Below the pieces are notes generated by a model that did not search any database, was not told the origin of the DNA, and saw only the letters and a program-made list of their open reading frames with translations. From Variovorax sp. N23 (GTDB taxonomy: Bacteria; Pseudomonadota; Gammaproteobacteria; Burkholderiales; Burkholderiaceae_C): a stretch of DNA of 64,000 nt. The position numbers and the translations under genes are program-made. Numbering within the stretch: position 1 is the stretch's first letter; each line of letters starts with the position of its first letter. Positions 33,559 through 41,453 of the stretch are shown here, piece after piece. The stretch is taken from positions 163,501 to 227,500 of the forward strand of contig NZ_JAOOPY010000002.1 of assembly GCF_025486315.1 (NCBI RefSeq), given 5' to 3'.

Positions 33559-34174
33559 CCATCACCGTCTTGGCCGTCTGCTGCATGCCGCGCAGCGTGA
33601 CGATGCGGCCCAGCGTCGCGTAGTTCGGCCCGCCGATGCGGCACACCGGGTCGAGGGCGAGGGTGTCGACCTTGCCGTCGTGCAGCAGCCCGTCGCGCAG
33701 ATGGAAGGCCGTGACCTCGCCGACGATGAACTCGGCGCCGGTCTCGCCGAAGGCGATCACGCGCTCCAGCCGGCACTCCATGCTGACCGGCGCGTCGGCC
33801 AGGCGCGGCACGCGCACCGTCCGGCAGGGCAAGGTGCCCAGGCCGAGCAGCTCGGTCTCGCTCACGTCGGGTGCGTGCTCGGCGCTGCTCTCGTGGATGG
33901 CGACCATCTGCGAGGCGTCGCCGATGTTGACGACGAACTCACCCATCGCGTGGATGTTGGCGCCGGTGTCCTTGCGCTGGCCGGCCTTGCGCCCGATGTT
34001 CACGCCCAGCATCGGCGGCTTGTTCGACACGAAGGTGAAGCAGGAGAAGGGCGCGAGGTTGACCACGCCGGCGTCCGACACCGTGGTGATCCAGGCGATC
34101 GGGCGCGGCACGACGATGCCGCTCATCAGGCGGTAGGTGGCTTCGGGCGATAGGTCGCCGGCATCGAGAAACAT
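33539..34174 (-). CDS. Flavin reductase family protein
   Basis: This is a 211-residue FMN-binding split-barrel protein of the flavin reductase/DIM6-NTAB type. The visible signature runs from GIVVPRPIAWITTVSDAGVVNLAPFSCFTFVSNKPPMLGVNIGRK, with a later IVGEVTAFHL strand. Such proteins supply reduced flavin to two-component monooxygenases, or in some pathways act on their own substrate. No matching oxygenase gene is adjacent, so its partner is encoded elsewhere or it has another role. It heads a two-gene transcript with the IclR regulator and is divergent from the tctC-ridA-hydrolase operon. Confidence 0.9.
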   Translation of the reverse strand: MFLDAGDLSPEATYRLMSGIVVPRPIAWITTVSDAGVVNLAPFSCFTFVSNKPPMLGVNIGRKAGQRKDTGANIHAMGEFVVNIGDASQMVAIHESSAEHAPDVSETELLGLGTLPCRTVRVPRLADAPVSMECRLERVIAFGETGAEFIVGEVTAFHLRDGLLHDGKVDTLALDPVCRIGGPNYATLGRIVTLRGMQQTAKTVMDGGSGG

Positions 34175-34246
34175 GGCAGGGCCTTCCGTGGTGGCTGAGC
34201 CTCGATTGTCGGGAGCGCTCCGCTGGCGGCGCCGGTGCGCTTTCGC

Positions 34247-34268
34247 AAAACGTCCATCATACGGAACA
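34247..34268. promoter_or_regulatory. Candidate regulator site in the flavin reductase/tctC divergent region
   Basis: AAAACGTCCATCATACGGAACA contains an imperfect TCC-N7-GGA dyad. It shares the ten-base core AAACGTCCAT with the perfect palindrome at 32701-32721 (there preceded by CCGA). Its position between divergent promoters suits an IclR-type operator. Confidence 0.35.
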
Positions 34269-34363
34269 CTCTGGACTTATTGCATTGCAGCATCCGACCC
34301 GGGGTTCTTAGAGTGGACCAGTCGCCGATGAACCGCAGCCACTTGCGATGTCGGTACCAGAGC

Positions 34364-34368
34364 AGGAG
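34364..34368 (+). promoter_or_regulatory. Ribosome-binding site supporting a TTG start for tctC
   Basis: AGGAG lies seven bases before TTG 34376. No comparable sequence precedes the in-frame ATG at 34328, so this site favours the shorter protein. Confidence 0.5.
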
Positions 34369-34375
34369 ACATGTT

Positions 34376-35350
34376 TTGAGAAATGCCATCGCCACCTTCG
34401 CCGTTGCCACGTGCGCCGCCCTCGCCGTTCTGCCCGCCGCCGCGCAGGGCAGCTGGCCCGACAAACCCGTGAAGCTCGTGCTGCCCTACCCACCCGGCGG
34501 CAACGTCGACGGCGCCGCCCGCATCATCAGCGAGCAACTGCAGGCCACCTTCAAGCAGCCCTTCCTGGTCGAGAACCGCCCCGGCGCCGGCGGCATGATC
34601 GCCGGTGAATACGTCGCCAAGTCCACGCCGGACGGCTACACCTTCTTCATGGGTGCGAACGGGCCGATCCTGTTCTCGCCGACCATCTTCAAGCGCAACG
34701 CCTACGACTGGAAGAAGGACTTCGCGCCGGTCAGCTCGGTGTCGTTCACGCCGCTGGTGCTGCAGGTGAACGCCGGCACGCCGTACAAGACGATGGGGGA
34801 ATTCATCGCCGCCGCCAAGAAGTCGGGCAACGCCCTGACCATGGCGTCGCCCGGTGCCGGCACCACCAACCACCTGGTGAGCGAGTACCTGCAAAAAGAG
34901 AGCGGGGCCAAGTGGCTGACCGTTCACTACAAGGGCAACGCGCCGGCGACCACCGACCTGCTGGGCGGACAGGTGCAGTTCAACTTCGACCAGCTCTCGG
35001 TCGCGCAACCGTTCATCCAGCAAGGCCGCACGCGCGCGCTCGCCGTGACGTCGGCCCGTCGCGTGCCGTTGCTGCCGGACGTGCCCACGCTTCAGGAGGC
35101 GGGCTTCAAGGGGTTCGAGGCCGAGACCTTCACGGGCATCCTGGCGCCGACCGGCACCCCGCCGGACATCCTGGCGCGCTTCTCCGAGGCGTTGCAGAAG
35201 ATCCTGGCCGACAAGGCCGTGCAGGCCAAGTTCGAGACGCTGGGCGCCGAAGCCCGCGGCAGCACGCCCAAGCAGTTCACCCAGTTCCTGACGAAGGAAG
35301 ACGCGCGGTGGATGCCGATCATCAAGCAAGCCAACATCTCCGCCGAATGA
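34376..35350 (+). CDS. Bug/TctC family periplasmic solute receptor
   Basis: This is a tripartite tricarboxylate transporter receptor of 324 residues from a TTG start, or 340 from ATG 34328. I favour TTG because of an ideally spaced AGGAG and because it gives a clean signal peptide (RNAIATFAVATCAALAVLPAAAQG). The mature protein shows the Bug hallmark WPDKPVKLVLPYPPGGNVDGAARI, then RPGAGGMIAGEYVAKS, MASPGAGTTNHLVSEYL and VHYKGNAPATTDLLGGQV. It probably binds the carboxylic substrate of the downstream catabolic enzymes. No TctAB genes are attached. Its stop overlaps the ridA-like start (ATGA). Confidence 0.92.
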   Translation: MRNAIATFAVATCAALAVLPAAAQGSWPDKPVKLVLPYPPGGNVDGAARIISEQLQATFKQPFLVENRPGAGGMIAGEYVAKSTPDGYTFFMGANGPILFSPTIFKRNAYDWKKDFAPVSSVSFTPLVLQVNAGTPYKTMGEFIAAAKKSGNALTMASPGAGTTNHLVSEYLQKESGAKWLTVHYKGNAPATTDLLGGQVQFNFDQLSVAQPFIQQGRTRALAVTSARRVPLLPDVPTLQEAGFKGFEAETFTGILAPTGTPPDILARFSEALQKILADKAVQAKFETLGAEARGSTPKQFTQFLTKEDARWMPIIKQANISAE

Positions 35351-35769
35351 GCACCGTCACCTCGCCCCTGGGGCGCACCGCGCCTGCCGCCCGCACCAGC
35401 GTCTACGTCGAGGGCTTCAGCCACAAGAACCCGATCCCGGCCGGCTGCCGCGTCGGTCCGCTGCTCGAGAGCGGCAGCATCCAGGGCAACGACCCGGCCA
35501 CGGGCAAGCCCGCCGAGACCATCGAGGCGCAGTGCCGCTTCATGCTCGACAACGTGCGCCGCATCGTCGAGGCCGCGGGCGGCGGCACGCAGGACATCGT
35601 GAAGCTCACCGTCTGGATGAAGGACCGCAGCCAGCGCCCCGCGCTCAACGTGCCCTGGCTCGAGATGTTCCCCGATGCCGCCTCGCGGCCCGCGCGCCAC
35701 GCGATCATCGCGCCCGAGCTCGACATGGGGAAGCTGATCGAGTGCAGCTTCACCGCCTGGATCGCCTGA
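35347..35769 (+). CDS. RidA family protein
   Basis: This is a 140-residue member of the RidA/YjgF/UK114 superfamily. The C-terminal half shows the family core (DIVKLTVWMKDRSQRPALNVPWLEMFPDAASRPARHAII). It keeps an Arg in the PAR segment, where canonical RidA has the imine-binding Arg, so enamine/imine deaminase activity is possible. Members inside catabolic operons often act as aminoacrylate-like or pathway-specific deaminases. It overlaps the tctC stop by four bases and is followed 23 bases later by an amidohydrolase. Confidence 0.9.
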   Translation: MSTVTSPLGRTAPAARTSVYVEGFSHKNPIPAGCRVGPLLESGSIQGNDPATGKPAETIEAQCRFMLDNVRRIVEAAGGGTQDIVKLTVWMKDRSQRPALNVPWLEMFPDAASRPARHAIIAPELDMGKLIECSFTAWIA

Positions 35770-35792
35770 TCCTTCCCATTGCCACCCCGCCC

Positions 35793-36680
35793 ATGCCCGA
35801 CTACCTTCCCTTCGATCCGAATCCGCGCGCGCCGAACCCGCTGCCGCCGCCCCTGTCCTGCGACAGCCAGTTCCACGTCTTCGGTCCGCGGGAGCGCTAC
35901 CCCGTGCGACCCAACGCGGCCTACGAGATGCCGAGCGCGACCTGGCAGGTCGCTCAAAAGCTCCACGCCACGCTCGGCATCGAGCGCGGGGTGATCGTCC
36001 AGGCCACGACCTACGGCGCCGACCACACGGTGGTGCTCGATGCGCTCGAGGGCCTCAACGCCGGCGGCCCGCGCCGCTACATGGCCTGCGCCAACGCGGC
36101 GGTGCTGACCGAGCGCGACGACGCCTACCTGCACAAGCTGCATGACGCCGGCGTGCGCGGTGCGCGCTTTACGCGCGGCGGCCTCGGCATCAGCCTGACG
36201 GCGGCCGAGCAGGCGCGCGCCTTCGCCCGCGTCAAGGAACTGGGCTGGTACGTCAAGGTGCAGCCCGAGCCGAACGGTATCGCCGAGCAGCTGGCCGCCT
36301 TCGAATCGCTCGACGTGCCGGTGCTGCTCGACCACATGGGCCGTGCCGACCCCTCGCGCGGCGACGCCGACCCGAGCCTGGTGCGCATCCTCGAACTGTT
36401 CCAGCGCGGCAACTTCTGGGTGATGCTCTCGCTGTCCGAGAAGATCTCGAAGGCCGGCGCGCCGTGGGACGACGTGGTGCCGCTGGCGCAGCGCCTGATC
36501 GACGCCGCGCCCGAGCGCTGCGTGTGGGGCAGCGACTGGCCGCACCCGGTGTCGGTCAAGCAGCCGCCCAACGAAGGCGCGCTGCTCGAACTGCTCTACC
36601 GCTTCGCCCCCGACGCCGCCACGCGGCAGAAGATCCTCGTCGACAACCCCGCCCGCTTCTTCGGATTCGAGACGCCATGA
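35793..36680 (+). CDS. Amidohydrolase family protein (amidohydrolase 2 / PDC-type)
   Basis: This is a 295-residue TIM-barrel metal-dependent hydrolase of the amidohydrolase-2 family, which includes 2-pyrone-4,6-dicarboxylate lactonase and related decarboxylases. The visible signatures are CDSQFHVFGPRERYPV in place of the classical HxH opening, VLLDHMGRADPSRG in the middle, and CVWGSDWPHPV near the end. The opening and WGSDWPHP closely resemble pyrone-dicarboxylate lactonase-type enzymes, so a lactonase is the best guess. It stands in the tctC-ridA-FAH-hpaH operon and overlaps the next start (ATGA). Confidence 0.9.
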   Translation: MPDYLPFDPNPRAPNPLPPPLSCDSQFHVFGPRERYPVRPNAAYEMPSATWQVAQKLHATLGIERGVIVQATTYGADHTVVLDALEGLNAGGPRRYMACANAAVLTERDDAYLHKLHDAGVRGARFTRGGLGISLTAAEQARAFARVKELGWYVKVQPEPNGIAEQLAAFESLDVPVLLDHMGRADPSRGDADPSLVRILELFQRGNFWVMLSLSEKISKAGAPWDDVVPLAQRLIDAAPERCVWGSDWPHPVSVKQPPNEGALLELLYRFAPDAATRQKILVDNPARFFGFETP

Positions 36681-37564
36681 AACTCATCAGCTACCTCCAC
36701 GGCGGGGCCTCGCACTGGGGCTGCGTTATCGACAACAGAAACGGCGACGGTGTCGTCGACCTCGGCCGCCGCCTGCCGGCCTTCGCGTCGGTCGCTGCGC
36801 TGCTCGAAGGCGGCGACGCCGCGCTGGCACAGGCCCGTGCCGCCGCCGAGGGCGCCGCACCCGACCACGCGCTGGTCGATGTGCGCGTCGAGACGCCCAT
36901 CGCGCGGCCGCGCCGCATCTTCTGCATCGGCGTGAACTACGCGCATCGCAACGCCGAGTACAAGGACGGCAGCGACCTGCCCAAGTACCCGAGCATCTTC
37001 ATGCGCGTGGCCGAGTCCTTCGTCGGCCACGGCGAGCCGCTGCTGCAGCCGCTCGAATCGACACAGCTCGACTACGAGGGTGAAATCGCCATCGTCATCG
37101 GCCGCCGCGCGCGCCGCGTGAAGGGCGACGACGCGCTGGCCTGCATCGCTGGCCTCACCTGCATGAACGAAGGCACCATCCGCGACTGGGTGCACCACGC
37201 CAAGTTCAACGTGACGCAGGGCAAGAACTGGAATGCGTCCGGCGCCATCGGTCCGTGGATCGTCACCGCCGATGAATTCCCGAAGGGCTACGACGCGCTG
37301 CGTGTGCAGACGCGCGTCAACGGGGAGACGCGGCAGGACGACACCACGGCGAACCTGATGTTCGACTTTGCCTACCTCGTCGGCTACCTCTCGACCTTCA
37401 CCACGCTGGAGCCGGGCGACATCATCGCGACGGGCACGCCGATCGGCGCCGGCATCCGCTTCGATCCGCCGAAGTTCCTGCAGCCGGGCGACGTGGTCGA
37501 GGTCGAGGTGAGCGGCGTGGGCGTGCTGCGCAATGTCGTGAAGGCCGAAGAGGTGGCAGCATGA
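36677..37564 (+). CDS. Fumarylacetoacetate hydrolase (FAH) family protein
   Basis: This is a 295-residue FAH-family enzyme. Members cleave carbon-carbon bonds of beta-diketo acids, or decarboxylate or isomerise ring-cleavage products, as in HpaG. Metal-binding acidic residues are visible in LDYEGEIAIVIG, the active-site region in IFCIGVNYAHRNAEYKD, and the family ending GDIIATGTPIGAG and LQPGDVVEVEVSGVG is clear. An N-terminal domain of about 75 residues precedes the core. Both ends overlap neighbouring genes by four bases, so it sits in a tightly coupled operon with the amidohydrolase and the HpaH-like hydratase. Confidence 0.92.
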   Translation: MKLISYLHGGASHWGCVIDNRNGDGVVDLGRRLPAFASVAALLEGGDAALAQARAAAEGAAPDHALVDVRVETPIARPRRIFCIGVNYAHRNAEYKDGSDLPKYPSIFMRVAESFVGHGEPLLQPLESTQLDYEGEIAIVIGRRARRVKGDDALACIAGLTCMNEGTIRDWVHHAKFNVTQGKNWNASGAIGPWIVTADEFPKGYDALRVQTRVNGETRQDDTTANLMFDFAYLVGYLSTFTTLEPGDIIATGTPIGAGIRFDPPKFLQPGDVVEVEVSGVGVLRNVVKAEEVAA

Positions 37565-38373
37565 GCCTGGACCAGACCACCCTGGCCCAGGCCGCCGAGC
37601 GGCTGGAAGAAGCCGAGCGCACGCGCGTCGCCTGCCGGCAGTTCTCGCTCGACTACCCCGACATGACGATCGACGACGCCTACGCGATCCAGCACGCCTG
37701 GATGCAGCTCAAGCTGCGCAACGGCCGCATGGTCAAGGGCCACAAGATCGGCCTCACGTCGAAGGCGATGCAGCGGGCGGTGAACATCGCCGAGCCCGAC
37801 TACGGCACGCTGCTCGACGACATGTTCTACCGCGATGGCGCGGTGATCCCGTCGGAGCGCTTCCTGCAACTGAAGATCGAGGCCGAGCTGGCCTTCGTGC
37901 TCGCCAGGCCGCTGTCGGGCCCCGACTGCACGCTGTTCGACGTGCTCGACGCCACGGCGTACGTCACGCCCGCGCTGGAGATCCTCGATGCGCGCATCCA
38001 GCGCATCGACCCCGAGACGAAGCGCACGCGCAACGTGTTCGACACCATCTCCGACAACGCGGCCAACGCGGCGCTGGTGCTGGGCGGGCGGCCCTTCAAG
38101 CCGGCGGTGATCGATGCCGACATGCGGCGCATCGGCGCCATCGTCAGCCGCAACGGCGAGGTCGAGGAGACGGGGCTGGCGGCCGGTGTGCTCAACCACC
38201 CGGGCTACGGTGTGGCGTGGCTGGCCAACCGGCTGCACCGCTTCGGCGTCACGCTGCAGCCGGGGCAGGTCATCCTCGCGGGCTCGTTCATCCGGCCGAT
38301 CGAGGTCGGCAAGGGCGACACCGTCGTGGCCGACTACGGCGAGTTCGGCACCGTGTCCTGCCACTTCGGTTGA
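37561..38373 (+). CDS. hpaH: 2-oxo-hept-4-ene-1,7-dioate hydratase-like enzyme
   Basis: This is a 270-residue hydratase of the HpaH/MhpD family. In homoprotocatechuate breakdown HpaH adds water to 2-oxohept-4-enedioate. The recognisable segments are IDDAYAIQHAWMQLKLRNGRMVKGHKIGLTSKAMQ, IEAELAFVLARPL with the metal-binding acidic residues, and ILAGSFIRPIEVGKGDTVVADYG. Length matches HpaH (267). Other hpa genes (hpaD, hpaE, hpaI) are not present, so the operon may serve a different substrate that yields an oxo-enoic acid. It is the last gene of the operon. Confidence 0.88.
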   Translation: MSLDQTTLAQAAERLEEAERTRVACRQFSLDYPDMTIDDAYAIQHAWMQLKLRNGRMVKGHKIGLTSKAMQRAVNIAEPDYGTLLDDMFYRDGAVIPSERFLQLKIEAELAFVLARPLSGPDCTLFDVLDATAYVTPALEILDARIQRIDPETKRTRNVFDTISDNAANAALVLGGRPFKPAVIDADMRRIGAIVSRNGEVEETGLAAGVLNHPGYGVAWLANRLHRFGVTLQPGQVILAGSFIRPIEVGKGDTVVADYGEFGTVSCHFG

Positions 38374-38387
38374 GCGCCGTGTGGCCG

Positions 38388-38415
38388 GCGCGCTCCGATC
38401 ACTTCAGGAGCGCGC
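38388..38415. terminator. Hairpin at the convergent end of hpaH and srkA
   Basis: Nine-base arms GCGCGCTCC (38388-38396) and GGAGCGCGC (38407-38415) enclose a ten-base loop between the convergent stop codons. There is no T-run, so intrinsic termination is uncertain, but position favours a transcript-end role. Confidence 0.4.
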
Positions 38416-38431
38416 ATGCTTGCCTGCGGTA

Positions 38432-39466
38432 CTACGCGTACAGTGGCTCCTCGTCCATCGACTCGCACTGGTCCTGCAGCATCTGGATCTGGCCCTTCCA
38501 GTAGTCGCTGGTGCCGAACCACGGGAAGTTGATCGGGAAGATCGGGTCTTCCCAGCGGCGCGCCAGCCAGGCGCTGTAGTGGATGAGGCGCAGCGTGCGC
38601 AGCGGCTCGATCAGCGCGAGTTCGCGGCGGTCGAAGGACCGGAACTGCTCGTAGCCGTCGAGCAGGCCGCTCAGCTGGCCGGTGCGCTGGGCGCGGTCGC
38701 CTGACAGCAGCATCCACAGGTCCTGCACCGCGAAGCCGGTGCGCGCATCGTCCAGGTCGACGAAATGCGGGCCGCCGTCGGGCCGGTCGGTCGGCGTCCA
38801 CAGGATGTTGCCGGGGTGCACGTCGCCATGCAGGCGCAGCTTGCGCAGTGTCGCGTCGGCGGAGGTGGGCGACAGCGCCGTGGCGGCGATGCGGTCGAGC
38901 GCCTCGTTGCAGGCCTTTTCCCAGTCGCGCTGCACGTCGAGCGGAATCTTCTCGTTGCCCAGCAGCCAGTCGCGCGAGGCGATGCCGAAGGTCTGCAGGT
39001 CGAGCGGCGGGCGCGCGGCGAAGGGCCGGGCCGCGCCGATGGTGTGGATGCGCGCCAGAAAGCGGCCGATCCATTCGAGCACCTCGAAGTCGTCCAGCTC
39101 CGGCGAGCGTCCGCCGCGGTAGGGGCTCACGCTGAAGGCGAAGCCGTCGTGGTGATGCAGCGTGCTGCCATGCACCTCGATCGGCGGCACGGCGGGCACG
39201 TCGGCGGCCGCGAGTTCGAGCGAGAAGGCGTGCTCTTCCAGGATCTCGGGCGTGCTCCAGCGCTCGGGCCGGTAGAACTTGACCACCACCGACGGGTGTG
39301 CCGCGGGCTGGTCGAGGAAGACCTGGTAGACCCGGTTCTCGTAGGAATTGAGGGCGGTGAGCCGCCCGTCGCCGTGCAGGTCGAGCGTGGCCAGCGCGTC
39401 GAGCACCACGTCGGGCGTGAGGCTCTCGTAGGGATGGGTGTTCGCCGGCGCGCTGGAAAGTGTCAT
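38432..39466 (-). CDS. srkA: Stress response kinase A (SrkA/YihE)
   Basis: This is a 344-residue cytosolic Ser/Thr kinase of the aminoglycoside-phosphotransferase fold. E. coli SrkA (328 residues) protects against stress-induced death, probably by countering MazEF toxicity. The ATP-binding Lys is in VVVKFYRPERW, the catalytic loop in LHGDVHPGNILW and the metal-binding Asp in FVDLDDARTG. The SrkA stretches LNSYENRVYQV and WFGTSDYWKGQIQMLQDQ are clear. Length is close to family size. It is followed on the same strand by no further gene and is separated from ohr upstream by a strong terminator. Confidence 0.95.
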   Translation of the reverse strand: MTLSSAPANTHPYESLTPDVVLDALATLDLHGDGRLTALNSYENRVYQVFLDQPAAHPSVVVKFYRPERWSTPEILEEHAFSLELAAADVPAVPPIEVHGSTLHHHDGFAFSVSPYRGGRSPELDDFEVLEWIGRFLARIHTIGAARPFAARPPLDLQTFGIASRDWLLGNEKIPLDVQRDWEKACNEALDRIAATALSPTSADATLRKLRLHGDVHPGNILWTPTDRPDGGPHFVDLDDARTGFAVQDLWMLLSGDRAQRTGQLSGLLDGYEQFRSFDRRELALIEPLRTLRLIHYSAWLARRWEDPIFPINFPWFGTSDYWKGQIQMLQDQCESMDEEPLYA

Positions 39467-39511
39467 GGGGCGATTGTCGGCCGGTACCGCACCGCATGGT
39501 GCAATGGCAAA

Positions 39512-39544
39512 AAGGGCAGCACGGCCATCGGCCGTGCTGCCCTT
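39512..39544 (-). terminator. Intrinsic terminator of the ohrR-ohr operon
   Basis: A 15-bp perfect stem (AAGGGCAGCACGGCC and its complement) with a three-base loop is followed on the minus strand by five T residues. It lies 15 bases beyond the ohr stop codon, the expected place for rho-independent termination. Confidence 0.85.
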
Positions 39545-39559
39545 CGTGGGTGGCGTCGA

Positions 39560-39985
39560 TCAGGCGATCGTGATGTCCACGTCGATGTTGCCGCGGGTGG
39601 CGTTCGAGTACGGGCACACCTGGTGCGCGGTGTCGACCAGCTTCTGCTTCTGCTCGGCGTCGAGGCCGGGCAGGCTGATGGCCAGCTGCACGCTGATGCC
39701 GTAGGCCGCACCGCCGTTGGTCGGGCCGAGCGAGACCTTGGAGTCGATCGCGACGTCGTCCGGCACCTTCACGCCGACCTTGGGGCCGACGGCCTTCATC
39801 GCGCCGATGAAGCAGGCGGCGTAGCCGACCGCGAACAGCTGCTCGGGGTTGGTGCCCGGCTTGCCCGAACCGGGCGAGCTCAGCTTGACGTCGATGGCGC
39901 CGTCGCTGCTCTTGCCGGCGCCGTCGCGGCCGCCCACGGTGTGGGCTTCGGCGGTGTAGAGAACCTTGTCGAGTTTGGTGGTCAT
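39560..39985 (-). CDS. ohr: Organic hydroperoxide resistance protein Ohr
   Basis: This is a 141-residue thiol peroxidase that reduces organic and fatty-acid hydroperoxides in the cytosol. The two catalytic cysteines are visible: peroxidatic Cys58 in GYAACFIGAM and resolving Cys124 in VCPYSNATRGN. The YTAEA and GTNPEQLFAVGYAACF segments are typical, and the length is standard. It lies 58 bases downstream of ohrR on the same strand and ends before a strong terminator, so both are probably expressed from the operator-controlled promoter upstream of ohrR. Confidence 0.97.
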   Translation of the reverse strand: MTTKLDKVLYTAEAHTVGGRDGAGKSSDGAIDVKLSSPGSGKPGTNPEQLFAVGYAACFIGAMKAVGPKVGVKVPDDVAIDSKVSLGPTNGGAAYGISVQLAISLPGLDAEQKQKLVDTAHQVCPYSNATRGNIDVDITIA

Positions 39986-40043
39986 GGTCGTTCCTTGGGA
40001 GTGGAGGGAAGTGAAATGCCTTCGGTGAGGCGGAGAAAAATCG

Positions 40044-40493
40044 TCAGGCGGCCCGCACGCGGTCGCGCAGGGTCTGCAGCTGCTGCGTGAGGCCGGCGAG
40101 TTCGTCGAACGAACACTGGCTCGCGGCGAGCAGGCAGGCCGGCACATCGGCGGCACGGGCCTTGAGCTTGCGCCCGGCGGGCGTGAGCGTGATGTGCACG
40201 CGGCGCTCGTCGGCCACGTCGCGCAGCCGCGAGACCAGGCCGTTCGCCTCGAGCCGCTTGAGCAGCGGCGTCAGCGTGCCGGAGTCGAGCGACAGGCGCT
40301 CGCCGAGTTCCGACACCGTCGGGCCATCGATTTCCCACAGGGCCAGCATCACGAGGTACTGGGGGTAGGTGAGCGACAGCTTCTCGAGCAGCGGCTTGTA
40401 GAGCCGCGTCATGGCGAGGGAGGCGGAGTACACGGCGAAGCACAGCTGGTTGTCCAGTTTGAGCAGTTCGTCGGGGGTGGGTGCGGAGCGCAT
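40044..40493 (-). CDS. ohrR: MarR family organic peroxide sensor OhrR
   Basis: This is a 149-residue MarR-type repressor. The N terminus carries the OhrR hallmark [13 protein letters not shown] with the peroxide-sensing Cys18. A further Cys pair near the C terminus ([10 protein letters not shown]) is available for disulphide formation, as in the two-Cys OhrR type of Xanthomonas. The winged helix lies in [33 protein letters not shown]. Oxidation releases it from DNA and derepresses ohr. The start is ATG 40493. An operator-like sequence starts 18 bases upstream of it. Confidence 0.95.
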   Translation of the reverse strand: MRSAPTPDELLKLDNQLCFAVYSASLAMTRLYKPLLEKLSLTYPQYLVMLALWEIDGPTVSELGERLSLDSGTLTPLLKRLEANGLVSRLRDVADERRVHITLTPAGRKLKARAADVPACLLAASQCSFDELAGLTQQLQTLRDRVRAA

Positions 40494-40510
40494 GGAGCGA
40501 ATGATAGCGA

Positions 40511-40538
40511 GCAATTAAATTGCGTGCAATTGATATGC
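40511..40538. promoter_or_regulatory. OhrR operator
   Basis: GCAATTAAATTGC, a two-base spacer, then GCAATTGATATGC form two adjacent AT-rich dyads just upstream of ohrR. The arrangement closely resembles known OhrR boxes (repeated CAATTAAATTG-type sites). It stands out sharply in this GC-rich window and would autoregulate ohrR and control ohr. Confidence 0.8.
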
Positions 40539-40575
40539 GGCCAATGACCCTGCACGGGTCAGGGTCGGGAAGGCT

Positions 40576-41391
40576 TCAGTGGCCGGTGAAGCGGGCGGGC
40601 CGGCGCTCGACGAAGGCGCGCACGCCCTCGGCCGCATCGTCGCTGCGGGCCAGACGCTGCTGCGTCTCGATGAACTCGGCCATCGCGGCCAACGGCCCGT
40701 GTTCGACCGCACGCAGCGTGTTCAGGCGGGTCGCGACGACGGCGAGCGGCGCCTGTGCGGCGATGCGCTGCGCGATGGCGAGCGCGGCGTCGAGTTCTTC
40801 GCCGGCACGCACCACCTTCTGGACGAAGTGCAGGCGCAGCGCCTCGGCGCTGTCGAACTCGTCCGCCGTCAGCAGGTGCAGCATCGCGTTGCCGAGCCCG
40901 GCGCGCTCGGCCATGCGCAGCGTGGCGCCGCCGGTGGCCATGATCCCGCGCTGCACCTCGAGCTGCGAGAAGCGGCAGTCGTCCGCCGCGACCACGATGT
41001 CCGCTGCCAGCATCAGCTCGATGCCCACCGTGAAGCAGATGCCCTTGACCGCCACCACCATCGGCTTGGCGCGGCGCCGGTAGCCGGGCGTGCCGAGGTC
41101 GTTGGGTTCGACCAGCCCCTGCGGATAGGCCTTCTCGCCGCGCTTCATCAGCTCGCTGAACGACGGCAGGTCGAGCCCGGCGGTGAAGTGGTCGCCCAGC
41201 GCGTGCAGCACGCCCACGCGCAAGGCCGGATCGTCGTCGAGTCGCGTGTAGGCCTCGGCCAGCTCGCGGAACATGCGCGGCGTCCAGCCGTTGCGCTTGG
41301 CGGGGCGGTTGATGCCGATCAGCAGTACGTGGTCGAGCACCTGGGTGTCGATGCAGCCTTCGGGCGGGGGCGTGGTGGCGGAATGGATCAT
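40576..41391 (-). CDS. Enoyl-CoA hydratase/crotonase family protein
   Basis: This is a 271-residue crotonase-fold enzyme, acting on acyl-CoA thioesters in fatty-acid or aromatic-acid degradation. The oxyanion-hole segments are HALGDHFTAGLDL and VVAVKGICFTVGIELMLAADIVVAADDCRF, and the active-site helix is RGIMATGGATLRMAERAG. One of the usual catalytic glutamates sits in LEVQRG. The start is ATG 41391. It lies 62 bases downstream of the 3-hydroxyacyl-CoA dehydrogenase gene on the same strand, which suggests a beta-oxidation pair. The chain length it acts on is not clear. Confidence 0.92.
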   Translation of the reverse strand: MIHSATTPPPEGCIDTQVLDHVLLIGINRPAKRNGWTPRMFRELAEAYTRLDDDPALRVGVLHALGDHFTAGLDLPSFSELMKRGEKAYPQGLVEPNDLGTPGYRRRAKPMVVAVKGICFTVGIELMLAADIVVAADDCRFSQLEVQRGIMATGGATLRMAERAGLGNAMLHLLTADEFDSAEALRLHFVQKVVRAGEELDAALAIAQRIAAQAPLAVVATRLNTLRAVEHGPLAAMAEFIETQQRLARSDDAAEGVRAFVERRPARFTGH

Positions 41392-41453
41392 CGGTTGTCT
41401 CCGTTGTTGTTCTGTCGCGCCGGGAAGCGGGCGGATGTGCCCGCACGGCACGC

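Noticed and set aside
33539..34174. Flavin reductase as HpaC of a 4-hydroxyphenylacetate pathway
   Set aside because: No hpaB oxygenase or other upper-pathway hpa gene is nearby, so the specific name is not supported.
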